Positions 17,773-28,857 of a stretch of 34,565 nucleotides of DNA are shown piece after piece. How positions within the stretch are numbered: position 1 is the first letter of the stretch; each line of letters opens with the position of its first letter. The position numbers and the translations under genes were made by a program. The notes below the pieces were generated by a model. It did no database searches, was not told the origin of the DNA, and worked only from the letters and a program-made list of their open reading frames with translations. The DNA is from Secundilactobacillus similis DSM 23365 = JCM 2765 (lineage in GTDB: Bacteria > Bacillota > Bacilli > Lactobacillales > Lactobacillaceae), in the NCBI RefSeq assembly GCF_001311075.1, contig NZ_BBAD01000031.1, positions 1-34,565 of the forward strand, in the 5' to 3' direction.

Positions 17773-17807
17773 AACGGCCACCGGAGAATTGCGGTGGCCG
17801 TTTTTTT
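17773..17807 (+). terminator. Terminator of DUF3267 gene
   Basis: AACGGCCACCG pairs perfectly with CGGTGGCCGTT around an 8-base loop, followed by a T run. Confidence 0.95.
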
Positions 17808-17980
17808 GTTTTGTTTTTTGATTGGTGTTATCCAACTTTGGGAATCGGGCCTAGCTTTCTGCCACATAGTAGTCATTGCGACGTGCGTTGCTGCCATATG
17901 GTTTTCGGCGCCTATTAGGCTTCGTCGTTGGCGTTTGTCAGCGGCCTAGTGGGATTGCTTCCACAACCTCGTTCTAGCTT

Positions 17981-18116
17981 CTGCGCCGAAACGTGCTCCA
18001 GGGAGCAGAGAGTTGCACATAAGCAACTTCCACCACAAACCCCAAAAACCGGGGTTTCTGGCGGAAGTCGCTTATGCTCCACTCTCTAGGCGCTCCCTTC
18101 CGCACTCTGCACTCTA
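17981..18116 (-). repeat. Structured palindromic repeat, copy E
   Basis: On the minus strand after the sufB stop: GTGC, GGA, stem II AGGGAGC, bulge GCCT, AGAGAGT, GGAG, CATAAGC, apex with AAACCCC/GGGGTTT, and the complementary strand ending GGAGCACGTTTCGGCGCAG. The apical half is nearly the same as copy C. No other terminator follows the suf operon. Confidence 0.85.
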
Positions 18117-19519
18117 ACCAATTGACCCCTCCATCTCAAAACTAATCAACCGATTCAACTCAACCGCATACTCCATCGGCAACTGCTTCGTAAATGGTTC
18201 CACGAAGCCCATGATGATCATTTCCGTTGCTTTGGCTTCCGAGATACCACGGCTCATTAAGTAATACAACTGAGCTTCTGAAATCTTAGAAACTTTCGCT
18301 TCGTGCTCCATGGCGACCTTTGAGTTGTAGATTTCGTTGTATGGGATCGTGTTTGAGGATGATTGGTCATCCAAGATGATCGTGTCACATTCCACGTGGC
18401 CCAGTGAGTGGTCGGCGTTCTTGTTGAAACGCACTGTGCCCCGGTAATCCGTGGCGCCACCCGTTTTGGCGATTGACTTGGAAACAATCGAACTGGTCGT
18501 GTGTGGGGCGTTGTGGATCATCCGCGCACCGGAATCTTGGCGGATGCCGTTACTTGCCACAGCAATCGACAACATCGTCCCGTGGGCGCCCTCACCGTTT
18601 AGGTAGACGCTTGGGTATTTCATCGTAACTTTTGAACCCAAGTTACCGTCGACCCATTCCATGGTGGCGTTGGCTTCCGCCGCTGCCCGCTTGGTTTCCA
18701 AACTGTAGACGTTATCTGACCAGTTTTGAATTGTGGTGTAACGGCAGTAAGCGTCCTTTTGCACGTTCACTTCAACCACCGCTGCATGCAAACTATCCTG
18801 CGAGTAGTTCGGTGCGGTACAGCCTTCAACGTAGTCCACCCGCGCACCTTCATCTACGATGATCAAGGTCCGTTCGAACTGACCAGAGTTTTCGGAGTTG
18901 AGACGGAAATACGATTGGATCGGCGTCTTCGTCTGCACACCCTTTGGCACGTAGATGAATGAGCACCTGACCAAACGGCCGCGTTCAACGCTGCAAACTT
19001 GTTGTCGGTTGGCTTAACCAACTTGCCGAACCACTTCTTGAACAGTTCTGGGTATTCCTTCAATGCAGTATCAGTATCCGTGAAAATGATACCTAACTTT
19101 TCGAAGTCTTCCCGCATGTTGTGGTACACCACTTCGGATTCGTACTGGGCAGATGAACCGGCCAAGTAGCTCCGTTCAGCTTCTGGCACGCCTAAGCGGT
19201 CGAAGGTCTTCTTCAAGTCTTCAGGCACGTCATCCCAGTCACGGTATTTTTTATCCGTCATCTTCTGGTAATAGTGCATGTTGGCGAGGTCCAGTTTCGA
19301 CAAATCGGGACCGTAATCTGGCAGTGGTAACTTCTTGTACGCCTCGTAAGCTTTTAAGCGGTAGTCCAGCATCCATTGGGGTTCATCCTTAGCTGCTGAA
19401 ATTTCACGGACGGTTTCTTCAGTCAGGCCACGGCCGGTCGTATACTTCGGCTGAATGTCGTCGTGAAAACCGTACTCGTAGTCTTTATCGTTGATCACAC
19501 TATCTGGTACTTCTGACAT
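18114..19519 (-). CDS. sufB: Fe-S cluster assembly protein SufB, frameshifted
   Basis: Reconstructed length 468 residues with one base restored near 18964. SufB is the scaffold subunit of the SufBCD complex. The N-terminal part holds [20 protein letters not shown] and the C-terminal part the SufB core with [14 protein letters not shown] and the late [14 protein letters not shown] and [15 protein letters not shown] motifs. The frame breaks inside [14 protein letters not shown]: the sequence reads GGTGC where GGTGGC is expected. SufB is normally essential in Bacillota, so true loss is unlikely. It is the last gene of the suf operon, 3 bases after sufU, and ends at repeat E. Confidence 0.92.
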
Positions 19520-19522
19520 TGT

Positions 19523-21197
<1,675 letters not shown>

Positions 21198-21217
<20 letters not shown>

Positions 21218-22502
21218 CCTCAAGCTTCCTTTCAAGAATCGCAATCATTTCTTGCTGTACTTCTGGCAGTGGAATGGCACTCAACACGGCACCCAGGAAG
21301 CCCCGGATCACCAACCGTTGTGCGAGTGCTTTATCGATCCCACGACTCATTAAGTAGTACAGTTGATCTTCGTCAACTTGCCCGACACTAGCAGCGTGGC
21401 CGGCAATGACGTCATTTTCATCAATTAATAGAATTGGGTTAGCATCCCCGTGGGCGTAGTCTGACATCATCAGCACCCGGTTTTCCTGTTCGGCGTTGGC
21501 GCCAGAAGCGCCGTGGACGATGTGGCCGATCCCGTTAAAGATCAGTTCCGACTTTTCGAGCAACACACCCCGTTGCAAGATGTTAGCGGTGGAGTGCTTG
21601 CCACGGTTCGTGACCCGGTTGTTGATACCGTCGTGCTGCTTGGCTGAGGTGATCGCAATCACCTTTGAATCAGCCTGCGAGCCATCCCCCACCAGTTCAG
21701 TGGCAAAGTCGGCAACCGTGTTGGCATCGTTCATCATGCCGATCGCCCATTCCATCTTCGCATCGGCTTCCAAGTAGGCCCGCCGGTTCAGGTAGGTTTG
21801 CGTCTTGGGGCCAAATTCATCGAGGGAGCTAAAGTGCACGTTAGCGTTTGGCTTCACGTCGATTTCAACCACACAGCTGGCGACGTTTTCTTCTTCACCC
21901 TTGGTACTCAAGTGTTGAATGACCTGAACGTCACTGTTGGCTTCTGCTACCACCAGCACGTGGGCCACTAACGGTGCCTTAAAGGTGCTGTCTTGCACGG
22001 TGTAAATTTCAACCGGCTTATCTACCACAACGCCCTTTGGCACGTAGAGGAAGACCCCGGCGTTCAAGAAGGCCGCGTGATAACTAGTCAACTTATCTTC
22101 GTTGGCGGGAATCACCTTGGTCATAAAATACTTCTGGGTCAATTCCGGATAGTCCTTAAATGCCGTGAAGATATCCGTCAAAATCACGCCCTGATCCGCT
22201 AATGCTTGAGGTAACGCAATCGACACCGTGGTTTGACCAACCTGAACGACTTGGATCCGTTGGTTGTCACCAGCCACGTCATCGGCTAACTTGGCGTCTG
22301 AGTCGTGCCAGTTAAGCTCGGTGTTGGCCGTTAATGGCCAGCGGTGAAAGTCCAACCGCCGCATTTCAGGCAATGGCAACTTGGCCACGCCGTCAACGGC
22401 AGCGAGCCGGCGGTCGATCAACCAACTGGGGTCACCGTGTACAGCGGCAGCCGCATCAACAGCTTGTTTAACTGTTTCATAATCCTTAACTGCTTCTCTC
22501 AC
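21198..22502 (-). CDS. sufD: Fe-S cluster assembly protein SufD
   Basis: A 434-residue intact SufD with a GTG start and the strong site AGGAGGGG about 6 bases upstream, partly overlapping the sufC stop. The N-terminal half is variable; the C-terminal half has the SufBD core: [50 protein letters not shown]. It pairs with SufB and is energised by SufC. The conserved late His lies in AGHAAS. It is the second gene of the operon. Confidence 0.94.
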
Positions 22503-22513
22503 GTTTACCCCTC

Positions 22514-23310
22514 CTAACGGTTGTCGTCCACGAGGTCAACGTCCAACCCGTATTCGTCACGTAAGCCAGCGTAACCTTCAGCTTCAAGTTCCTTGGCTAA
22601 GTCAGCGCCACCGGTCTTCACGATCCGGCCACCCATCATACGTGAACCACGTCAGGCACGATGTAGTTCAACAGCCGTTGGTAGTGGGTGATGATCAGTG
22701 AACCAAAGTTGTCCCCGCGCATCGAGTTGACCCCTTTAGAAACCACTTGAAGGGCGTCGATATCAAGCCCAGAGTCGATTTCATCAAGCAAGGCAAATGA
22801 TGGCTTGATCATCAACAGCTGTAAGATTTCGTTGCGCTTCTTTTCACCACCAGAGAAACCTTCGTTTAAGTAGCGTTCCGTCATTTCTTCGCTCATATCC
22901 AGTAAGGCTAAGTTCTTATCCAGTTCCTTTAAGAAGGCCATGACCGAAATCTGGTCATCTTCAGGGCGCCGGGCGTTGATGGCAGCCCGTAAGAATTCGG
23001 CGTTGGTGACCCCTTGAATTTCAGCGGGGTACTGCATCGCTAAGAACAGGCCTTTACGTGCCCGTTCGTCAACTGGCATGTCCAAGATGCTTTCGCCGTT
23101 CAGCAAAATATCGCCCTGCGTCACGTGGTAGGCGGAGTGGCCCATGATGGTCTGTGACAGCGTTGACTTCCCGGTCCCGTTTGGGCCCATAATAGCGTGA
23201 ATTTCGCCGGTCTTCATTTTTAAATTGACGCCCTTTAAAATTTCTCGTGAGGTCTCGCGTTCCTTATCCTCAACTTCAACGTGCAGATCTTTGACTTCCA
23301 ATGTTGCCAT
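22514..23310 (-). CDS. sufC: Fe-S assembly ATPase SufC, frameshifted near the 3' end
   Basis: Reconstructed length 265 residues with one base restored near 22638. SufC is the ABC-type ATPase of the SufBCD complex. Walker A is GPNGTGKST near residue 43, the signature FSGGEKKRNEI and the Walker B ALLDEIDSGLD follow. Read literally, translation stops after IVPDVVHV; restoring one base gives MMGGRIVKTGGADLAKE and a tail ending VDLVDDNR, exactly the family's normal end. AGGAGG precedes the ATG. It is the first gene of the sufCDSUB operon. Confidence 0.93.
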
Positions 23311-23390
23311 GCGATCATCATCCTCCTAGTCATCACTATAAAAATTAAAATTACATTCACATTGCATTAGAGCGTTTGATGCAAATTCCA

Positions 23391-23418
23391 GTTATACCGC
23401 CAGTCACCTAATAACCAA
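23391..23418 (-). promoter_or_regulatory. Candidate suf operon promoter (proximal)
   Basis: Minus strand TTGGTT (23413-23418), 16-base spacer, TATAAC (23391-23396), about 80 bases before sufC. Confidence 0.45.
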
Positions 23419-23467
23419 ATGGGTAAACGGAACCGTCGTTTTCTAATTATGTACATGCGATGTCTTC

Positions 23468-23473
23468 ATTATA
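23468..23473 (-). promoter_or_regulatory. Candidate suf operon promoter (distal -10)
   Basis: A perfect TATAAT on the minus strand about 160 bases before sufC. No clear -35 box; either or both of the two promoters could be used. Confidence 0.35.
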
Positions 23474-24100
23474 CATTCTTTTTGGAATATTTAAATTAGG
23501 TATTTCTCCGATATTGTTGAAAGCGGTTTTTTGGCATTTTGAAACCAACGACTGGCGCGCTTTGGTCGGGGTCGATGTTATTTTGGAATGTTTGGCGGGC
23601 ATGCTGGAATATTTGGACTATTCAGGTTGAGTGTTTGATGGTCGTACAGTTGGCGGTGAGTGGCGATTGGCTTCGACTTAACGGTTTTAATCAGTGGTCG
23701 CTGGTGAGTGATTGTTCCTCAGATTGAGCAGCCAATATAATCCGTACTTTAACTATTGACCACCAACCTAAATTGATTCGGTGGACATCGGCCGTTCACT
23801 CACCATCTTAAATGCACTCATCCAACCAACCAATAATATTCATTGCTCATTCTAATATCAGAATAACTAATATAACTAAATTTCAATCAGTATCCATCAC
23901 CAACTTATCCGATGACGAATAATTGCCCGTTCATCATCGTTACAGTCTTGAATAATTCTAACTTGTGTCAAAATTAACAACCTCATTTATAACATTCCAA
24001 TAAAATGTAAGCGACTTCATTTTGATGAAAATTTTGAATTCCAATCGCGTTCATTTTTACGATTATCAGCAATCAATCGCCTAGATTAAGGCGTTTTAGG
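23474..24100. other. Long AT-rich gap without recognisable gene
   Basis: The gap between sufC and ndh is 969 bases. The ends hold promoters and leaders of the flanking genes. In the middle, 23520-23720 is more G-rich and has a 62-codon frame without ribosome site or family resemblance. 23720-24100 is AT-rich with a small CGCCT/AGGCG hairpin near 24079-24094. No tRNA, transposase or array is seen. Confidence 0.4.
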
Positions 24101-24129
24101 TGCATTTCAATTCTCAAATATTGTATACT
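24101..24129 (+). promoter_or_regulatory. Candidate ndh promoter
   Basis: TATACT at 24124-24129 with TGCATT 17 bases upstream at 24101-24106. It would give a leader of about 145 bases before ndh, containing the inverted repeat pair at 24138-24240. Confidence 0.4.
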
Positions 24130-24137
24130 GATGTTGA

Positions 24138-24240
24138 GTTATCAATTGATTAATTACTTCGCCACAGTTATATTTTTTAGCTATCGGCGTCTTTGCCTTG
24201 CCATTATGCATTTTAATAATATTCACTGCCAATTGATAAC
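24138..24240 (+). promoter_or_regulatory. Long-range inverted repeat in the ndh leader
   Basis: GTTATCAATTG at 24138-24148 is the exact reverse complement of CAATTGATAAC at 24230-24240, 81 bases apart. The left copy extends to the self-palindrome ATCAATTGAT. The pair could close a large RNA leader structure or be two sites for one regulator. Confidence 0.45.
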
Positions 24241-24279
24241 CTGAATTGACTTACCCTGTCATTTACAAGGAGGCACATT

Positions 24280-25914
24280 ATGAGTAAGAACATTGTTGTT
24301 ATCGGTGCTGGCTTCGCTGGAGTCCTAGCCACCAAAAAGCTGGCGAAGAAGTTTAAATCGCAACCGGACGTCTCAATCACGTTGATTGACCGGCACTCCT
24401 ACTTCACCTACCTCACCCAGCTGCACGAAATTGCGACTGAGCGGGTGCAACCCGATGCTGTTCAGTACGACCTGCAACGGCTCTTTGCCCGGCAGCGAAA
24501 CGTTAAGTTAGTGACGGATACTGTCGTTCAAGTTGATAAGGAAGCCAAACAGGTCGTCTGTGAACAGGGCACCTACCCGTTCGATAGTTTGCTGATCAGT
24601 CTTGGGGGTGAACCCAACGACTTCGGTACCCCTGGGGTGAAGGAAAACGGCTTTACCTTGTGGTCAATGGAAGACGCCATTGCGGTGCGTAACCACATCA
24701 ATGAAATCATCCGTCTCGGGGCTGTCGAAGTGGATCCCGAAAAGCGGGCCGCCATGTTGACGCTGGTAGTCTGTGGTTCCGGCTTTACCGGCGCCGAAAC
24801 GGTGGGCGAACTGATCGACTACCGGGCAATTTTAGCGCGGCAAAATAAAATCGACCCCAACGAGATCAAACTGATCCTCGTTGAAGCCGCCCCAACTATC
24901 ATCAATATGTTGGACCGCACCAACGCCGCTCACGCCGAAGCCTACTTCAAGAAGAACAACGTTGAGATTCGGACGTCGTCAATGATCACCAAGGTCAACG
25001 CCGACAGTGTGGAGATCAAGGAACAAGATCCCATCAAGACCTACACCCTCCTCTGGACAGCTGGCGTGAAGACCAACCACACCGCCGACGAGTTCGGCAT
25101 CGAGTCTGGTCGTGGTGGCCGCCTGATTGTTAACGAGTATCTGCAAGCCAGTGGCTTTGAAGACAAGAGCATCTACGTCGCCGGTGACAACGCCAACGCC
25201 ACTGAGAAGGGCGCAGAGCGGGCCGTACCACAAACGGCTCAGGAGGCCGAATACGAAGCCTTCACCACCAGCCATAATATCGCTGAAGACATCAACGGCA
25301 CCCAAAACTACGAGACCTTCGTTGACCGTGACATGGGCTTCACGGTGTCCTTTGGTGCCAAGTACGGCATCGCCCAGGTCTTCGGTGGCAAACGAGTTCG
25401 TGGCCTGCTGGCAACCATCATGAAGCACGGCTCCAACTTCCTGTATTTCTGGCGCATCAAGTCGTTTTACTTTATGTGGAAATACCTGATGGACGAAATC
25501 TTCCGGGTGGCTAACGGCCGGACGGTATTTGGCACCAACACCTCGCGGCAAGGCAACGTCCTCTGGTCACTCCCCCTACGCTTGTTCTTCGGCATCGGCC
25601 TCTTCATCGACGGCCTTAGCAAGATGAACGGCGACGTAGGCTGGCTGGTCAGCGGTCATCCGGGGTTGGGCATCTGGGAACTGTTGATTGGAGTGTTGAT
25701 CTTCCTCGGTCTCGGTACCTGGTGTGCTTGCTTCTTGGTGATCATCGGCTTCTTCGTCTTCCTGCACAGCTGGGCGACCGTCTGGGTGCTCTTCGTGGCC
25801 TTTGCTTTGATGAACGGCTCTGGCCGGAGTTTCGGACTGGATCTCTGGTTCGTGCCATGGTTGCAACGGACGCTGGGTCAGTCGCGGTATGGCGTTTCTC
25901 GGTCGCGGTATTAG
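24280..25914 (+). CDS. ndh: Type II NADH dehydrogenase with C-terminal DoxX-like membrane region
   Basis: A 544-residue fusion. Residues 1-400 are an NDH-2-type FAD oxidoreductase: GAGFAG near 9-14 binds FAD, GSGFTGAETVGEL near 165 binds NADH and VYVAGDNANA near 300 is the second FAD motif; TYLTQLHEIATERV is typical of the family. From about residue 425 a region with four membrane segments follows (WSLPLRLFFGIGLFIDGLSK...), as in DoxX-like domains, which anchors it. It oxidises NADH and reduces quinone. Nearby polyprenyl synthase and MenG genes fit a menaquinone-using chain. The ribosome site is AAGGAGG. It is monocistronic with a shared terminator. Confidence 0.88.
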   Translation: MSKNIVVIGAGFAGVLATKKLAKKFKSQPDVSITLIDRHSYFTYLTQLHEIATERVQPDAVQYDLQRLFARQRNVKLVTDTVVQVDKEAKQVVCEQGTYPFDSLLISLGGEPNDFGTPGVKENGFTLWSMEDAIAVRNHINEIIRLGAVEVDPEKRAAMLTLVVCGSGFTGAETVGELIDYRAILARQNKIDPNEIKLILVEAAPTIINMLDRTNAAHAEAYFKKNNVEIRTSSMITKVNADSVEIKEQDPIKTYTLLWTAGVKTNHTADEFGIESGRGGRLIVNEYLQASGFEDKSIYVAGDNANATEKGAERAVPQTAQEAEYEAFTTSHNIAEDINGTQNYETFVDRDMGFTVSFGAKYGIAQVFGGKRVRGLLATIMKHGSNFLYFWRIKSFYFMWKYLMDEIFRVANGRTVFGTNTSRQGNVLWSLPLRLFFGIGLFIDGLSKMNGDVGWLVSGHPGLGIWELLIGVLIFLGLGTWCACFLVIIGFFVFLHSWATVWVLFVAFALMNGSGRSFGLDLWFVPWLQRTLGQSRYGVSRSRY

Positions 25915-25932
25915 CCAAATAAACGCAATTTA

Positions 25933-25969
25933 AAAGAGCGAAACCGGCAATCGCCAGTTTCGCTCTTTG
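25933..25969. terminator. Bidirectional terminator between ndh and polyprenyl synthase
   Basis: AAAGAGCGAAAC pairs perfectly with GTTTCGCTCTTT, plus an inner CGGC/GCCA pair. A-tract and T-tract flank it, fitting the two convergent genes. Confidence 0.9.
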
Positions 25970-25974
25970 TTTGA

Positions 25975-26952
25975 TTATTGATTTCGAGTTAGCAGCCAAG
26001 TAGTCAACGTTGCTAGATCACGTTTCGCCGGCAAGTCCGGTAACTGATCGATCAACGCCAACGCCTGCTCAGTCAGTTCACCAGCCATCCGCTTAGCCGC
26101 TTCAACACCACCATACTGGTTGACCAACTGCTGAACCGTCAACGCCTCCGCGTCACTCAGGTCAGCCCGCTTCTTCAACAGCGGTTTAAACGCCCGGGGC
26201 GCCTGCTTTATCGCCAGAATCAGCGGCAACGAATAAACGCCCGCTTTCAAATCTTCTAGCACCGGCTTCTTGGTCAGCTCGGTTTGACCATCGTAATCAA
26301 GAATGTCATCCAAGATCTGATAAGCCTTCCCAATCGTCAGTCCAATCTGCCCGGCGAGATCAATCACCTCAGCCGAACCCCCGGTCAACGCCACCCCTTG
26401 CCGGCAACTTAGCCAGAACAGTTCCGCCGTTTTGCCGGTGATTTCGTTAAAATACTCGGCTTCGGTCACCGACTGCTTATAGTTGAGCTGCATCTGCGCC
26501 AGCTCCCCCACTAAAATTTCACGCATGCTATCAATGTGAAGTTGAAGCTGAGCCACATCCTGGGTCGCCTTCATCACTTCACTGAAGTACACCGTAAATA
26601 AGTAGTCCCCCGCGTAAATCGCGTTCCGAGACCCGTACTGGGTGTGAATCGTGGTGACCCCACGCCGCAAGGGTGACGCGTCGATCACGTCATCGTGGAT
26701 CAGCGTGGCCACGTGGAGAATTTCAAGCGAAGCGGCCCCTGCCCGTAACGCATTTTCGTCTCGTTGCGTGCCAAACGCCGAGAATAAATAGAAGAACCCC
26801 GGTCGCAGGAGTTTGCCTCCCGACTTAAGTAACTGGGTGATCTTCGTGTGAATCGGTTGATTAGGTAACGTGACGACTTTCAACAGGTACGGCTGGAGCT
26901 GCGTAAGCTCTCGCTGAACCGTTGGAAATTGACGCCAAAGTTGATGCACCAT
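25975..26952 (-). CDS. Long-chain polyprenyl diphosphate synthase (menaquinone side chain)
   Basis: A 325-residue trans-isoprenyl diphosphate synthase. The first Asp-rich motif is LIHDDVIDASPLRRG and the second YQILDDILDYDG, with GGKLLRPG near residue 45 and KTAELFWLSC between them. The small residues before the first motif (HVATLIHDD) fit a long-chain product. It most resembles the catalytic subunit of hepta/hexaprenyl synthases (HepT/IspB type), which make the menaquinone tail. Ribosome site GGAGGGG is 5-6 bases before the ATG. It lies downstream of the XRE/TPR regulator and near menG, and faces ndh. The exact chain length cannot be told. Confidence 0.88.
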   Translation of the reverse strand: MVHQLWRQFPTVQRELTQLQPYLLKVVTLPNQPIHTKITQLLKSGGKLLRPGFFYLFSAFGTQRDENALRAGAASLEILHVATLIHDDVIDASPLRRGVTTIHTQYGSRNAIYAGDYLFTVYFSEVMKATQDVAQLQLHIDSMREILVGELAQMQLNYKQSVTEAEYFNEITGKTAELFWLSCRQGVALTGGSAEVIDLAGQIGLTIGKAYQILDDILDYDGQTELTKKPVLEDLKAGVYSLPLILAIKQAPRAFKPLLKKRADLSDAEALTVQQLVNQYGGVEAAKRMAGELTEQALALIDQLPDLPAKRDLATLTTWLLTRNQ

Positions 26953-26971
26953 GTTGCCCCTCCTCGTCGCT

Positions 26972-27026
26972 GGTAACCAAACGACTTATCGTTCGATTAC
27001 CAAACTCAATTAGGTTTATTCTAACA
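26972..27026 (-). promoter_or_regulatory. Promoter and leader hairpin of polyprenyl synthase
   Basis: Minus strand TGTTAGAAT is an extended -10 (TAGAAT at 27018-27023). Between it and the ribosome site, GGTAATCGAACGA and TCGTTTGGTTACC form a 13-base stem with two wobble pairs around TAAG (26972-27001). The hairpin ends about 12 bases before the ribosome site. Confidence 0.45.
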
Positions 27027-27060
27027 TAGCGCTTCACCGATTCGTTGTTGAATTCACGAT

Positions 27061-27905
27061 TTATCCCTGAAACGCGGCAATTTTTGCCAGAAGTTGGGTG
27101 TTGTTGTTTAATTTAGCAAAGGTCTTGGCATCATTCAAGTGATCCACCACTTCAGTTTCAGAACGGTGCTCATCCCGCGCATTTTGCGCCAACAAGAAAC
27201 AGATCTTGGCTGAGTAGTAAGTCACGTGTTCTTAGCGCAGATACCGTAGCCGTAATGCAACAGCGAATCACTGGTTTCGTAGTCGGCCACGCTGGCAAAA
27301 TACTCCGCCGTATAAAACACCATGTTGAGCACTCGCCAAATTGACTGGTTATCGGTCAACGGTAACGTCTGCAGCTTATCAAAAATCTTCTGGAAGTAGA
27401 ACTCACTCTTCGCATTTTCCCCATTCCGACTATACGCCACCCCACTCCCGGTATACGCCAGCAGTGTGAAAATCGTTTGGTGCGTGTCGTCCAAATCATT
27501 TAAAATGAGGTTAAAGTCGTACAAGGTATCGGCAATTGGTTTGTCCAATAACGCCGACAGATACCCGCGCACGAAGTAGTACTGCATCTGGCTCTTGTTG
27601 TTCAAGTCAGCCAGGTCAATCTTACCTAGGTCTGCCAAGGCGCTCTCGTACTCGCTGGTGATCAACTTAAATTCGGCCTGTTCCAACAACGCACTGGCCT
27701 GCGACTGTGCCGGTTGATTCACCGGAAAAACGTCGTCCAACTTTAGGTCCAACCGCGCGCACAATTGCGTTAAGATGCGGATGGCGGGCGCCTTGCCCGA
27801 ACTCTCAAACTTACTGAGGGTGGCTTGGGTGCAGATGCCCTGACAGAGTTCCGCTTGCGACAAGTGATGCGCCTTACGCGCTTCAATAAAACGATTAATA
27901 TCCAT
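27061..27905 (-). CDS. XRE-family regulator with TPR-like C-terminal domain (paralogue 2), frameshifted
   Basis: Reconstructed length 281 residues with one base restored near 27230 (AA for AAA). Helix-turn-helix: RKAHHLSQAELCQGICTQATLSKFES. The remaining helical part is homologous to the regulator at 15748; after the repair it continues KHVTYYSAKICFLLAQNA, matching KHVTYFMPRLKLLAAKNA there. It probably senses a ligand and controls neighbouring genes: it is divergent from menG and upstream of the polyprenyl synthase on the same strand. Its own promoter is an extended -10. The ribosome site is weak. Control of quinone genes is inference from position. Confidence 0.8.
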
Positions 27906-27937
27906 TAATTATCAGTCCATATTCGTATTTTTTATAC

Positions 27938-27946
27938 ATTATATCA
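27938..27946 (-). promoter_or_regulatory. Extended -10 promoter of regulator 2
   Basis: Minus strand TGATATAAT is a perfect extended -10, 33 bases before the ATG. A -35 box is not evident. Confidence 0.55.
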
Positions 27947-27981
27947 AATATCGTCATGAATAAATAATCTTTTTAACCTTA

Positions 27982-28011
27982 TAGTTAGTAATAACTAGCG
28001 CAATTTTGCGC
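27982..28011. promoter_or_regulatory. Twin palindromes between regulator 2 and menG
   Basis: TAGTTA/TAACTA with a 4-base spacer (27982-27997) is directly followed by GCGCAA-TT-TTGCGC (27998-28011). Both lie about 35-60 bases before menG, where a repressor or the divergent regulator could bind. Confidence 0.4.
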
Positions 28012-28043
28012 ATGACCATCAATTCAATGAAGGAGTCCTTACC

Positions 28044-28766
28044 ATGTCACTCACTAACCCCACCCCAGAAGCCGACGTTCAACACCTCTTCAACCGCCTC
28101 GCCACCCACTACGATGCCATGAACACCCTGATGACGCTGGGTACCCACCACCACTGGCGCAAGGCCACCATGCAACAACTCGCCGTCCAACCGGGCAATT
28201 TTGCGCTGGACGTTTGCTGCGGCACGGGTGACTGGACGATTGCGCTGGCGAAAGCAGTCGGCCCCAGCGGCCACGTTTGGGGCTTAGACTTTAGTGAGGA
28301 AATGTTGGCACTGGCCCGACAAAAAGTTCGCGCCGCCCACCTCGAAGACCGGGTGACCCTCGTTCAAGGCGATGCGATGAACCTACCCTATCCAGCCAAC
28401 ACCTTCGACGTTGTCACCATCGGCTTCGGTCTCCGTAACGTCCCCGATGCTAATCAGGTCCTCCGCGAACTTTACCGAGTCGTCCGTGCCGGTGGCAAGG
28501 TAGCCTGTTTAGAGACTTCCCAACCCACTCAACCGGTAATTAAGCTCGGCTGGCGAGCATACTTTAAGCTGGTGCCCGTAATGACGAGTTTGGCGGGAAA
28601 CCGGTACTCAGATTATGACTATCTGCAGCAGACCACGAAGGCGTTTGTGTCGGCGAAGCAGTTGGTTGGGATGTTTGAGGCGGCTGGATTTGAGGATGTG
28701 CGTTACCGGACGTTTGATTTAGGGGCGGCGGCGTTGCATTTGGGGCGGAAAGATTATCGATCATAG
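28044..28766 (+). CDS. menG: Demethylmenaquinone methyltransferase MenG/UbiE
   Basis: A 240-residue SAM-dependent methyltransferase that makes menaquinone from demethylmenaquinone. The SAM motif is LDVCCGTGDW near residues 54-63; GLDFSEEML, VTIGFGLRNVPD and RAGGKVACLETSQPT follow in the order typical for UbiE/MenG. The N-terminus VQHLFNRLATHYDAMNTLMTLG is also family-typical. The ribosome site AAGGAG is 7-8 bases before the ATG. Many lactobacilli keep this step with a prenyl synthase but not the full menaquinone pathway, so they may complete imported precursors and respire when haem is available; whether this strain does cannot be seen here. Confidence 0.92.
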   Translation: MSLTNPTPEADVQHLFNRLATHYDAMNTLMTLGTHHHWRKATMQQLAVQPGNFALDVCCGTGDWTIALAKAVGPSGHVWGLDFSEEMLALARQKVRAAHLEDRVTLVQGDAMNLPYPANTFDVVTIGFGLRNVPDANQVLRELYRVVRAGGKVACLETSQPTQPVIKLGWRAYFKLVPVMTSLAGNRYSDYDYLQQTTKAFVSAKQLVGMFEAAGFEDVRYRTFDLGAAALHLGRKDYRS

Positions 28767-28779
28767 TTTAACAAAGCAA

Positions 28780-28818
28780 GACCGCCTAACTCAAACACGA
28801 GCTAGACGGCCTCTTTTT
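28780..28818. terminator. Bidirectional terminator between menG and ECF operon
   Basis: GACCGCCTAACTC pairs with GAGCTAGACGGCC with three mismatches around AAACAC, followed by TCTTTTT. The ECF operon ends from the other side at 28858. Confidence 0.75.
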
Positions 28819-28857
28819 GATTCTATAACTAATAATAGCAACGCTAAATCGATTCCG

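Noticed and set aside
17749-17949. A 66-codon hydrophobic frame after DUF3267
   Set aside because: It uses a TTG start, overlaps the DUF3267 end and is interrupted by that gene's strong terminator; no ribosome site at proper spacing.
23539-23727. A 62-codon frame in the suf-ndh gap
   Set aside because: No ribosome site, unusual Trp-rich composition, no recognisable family.
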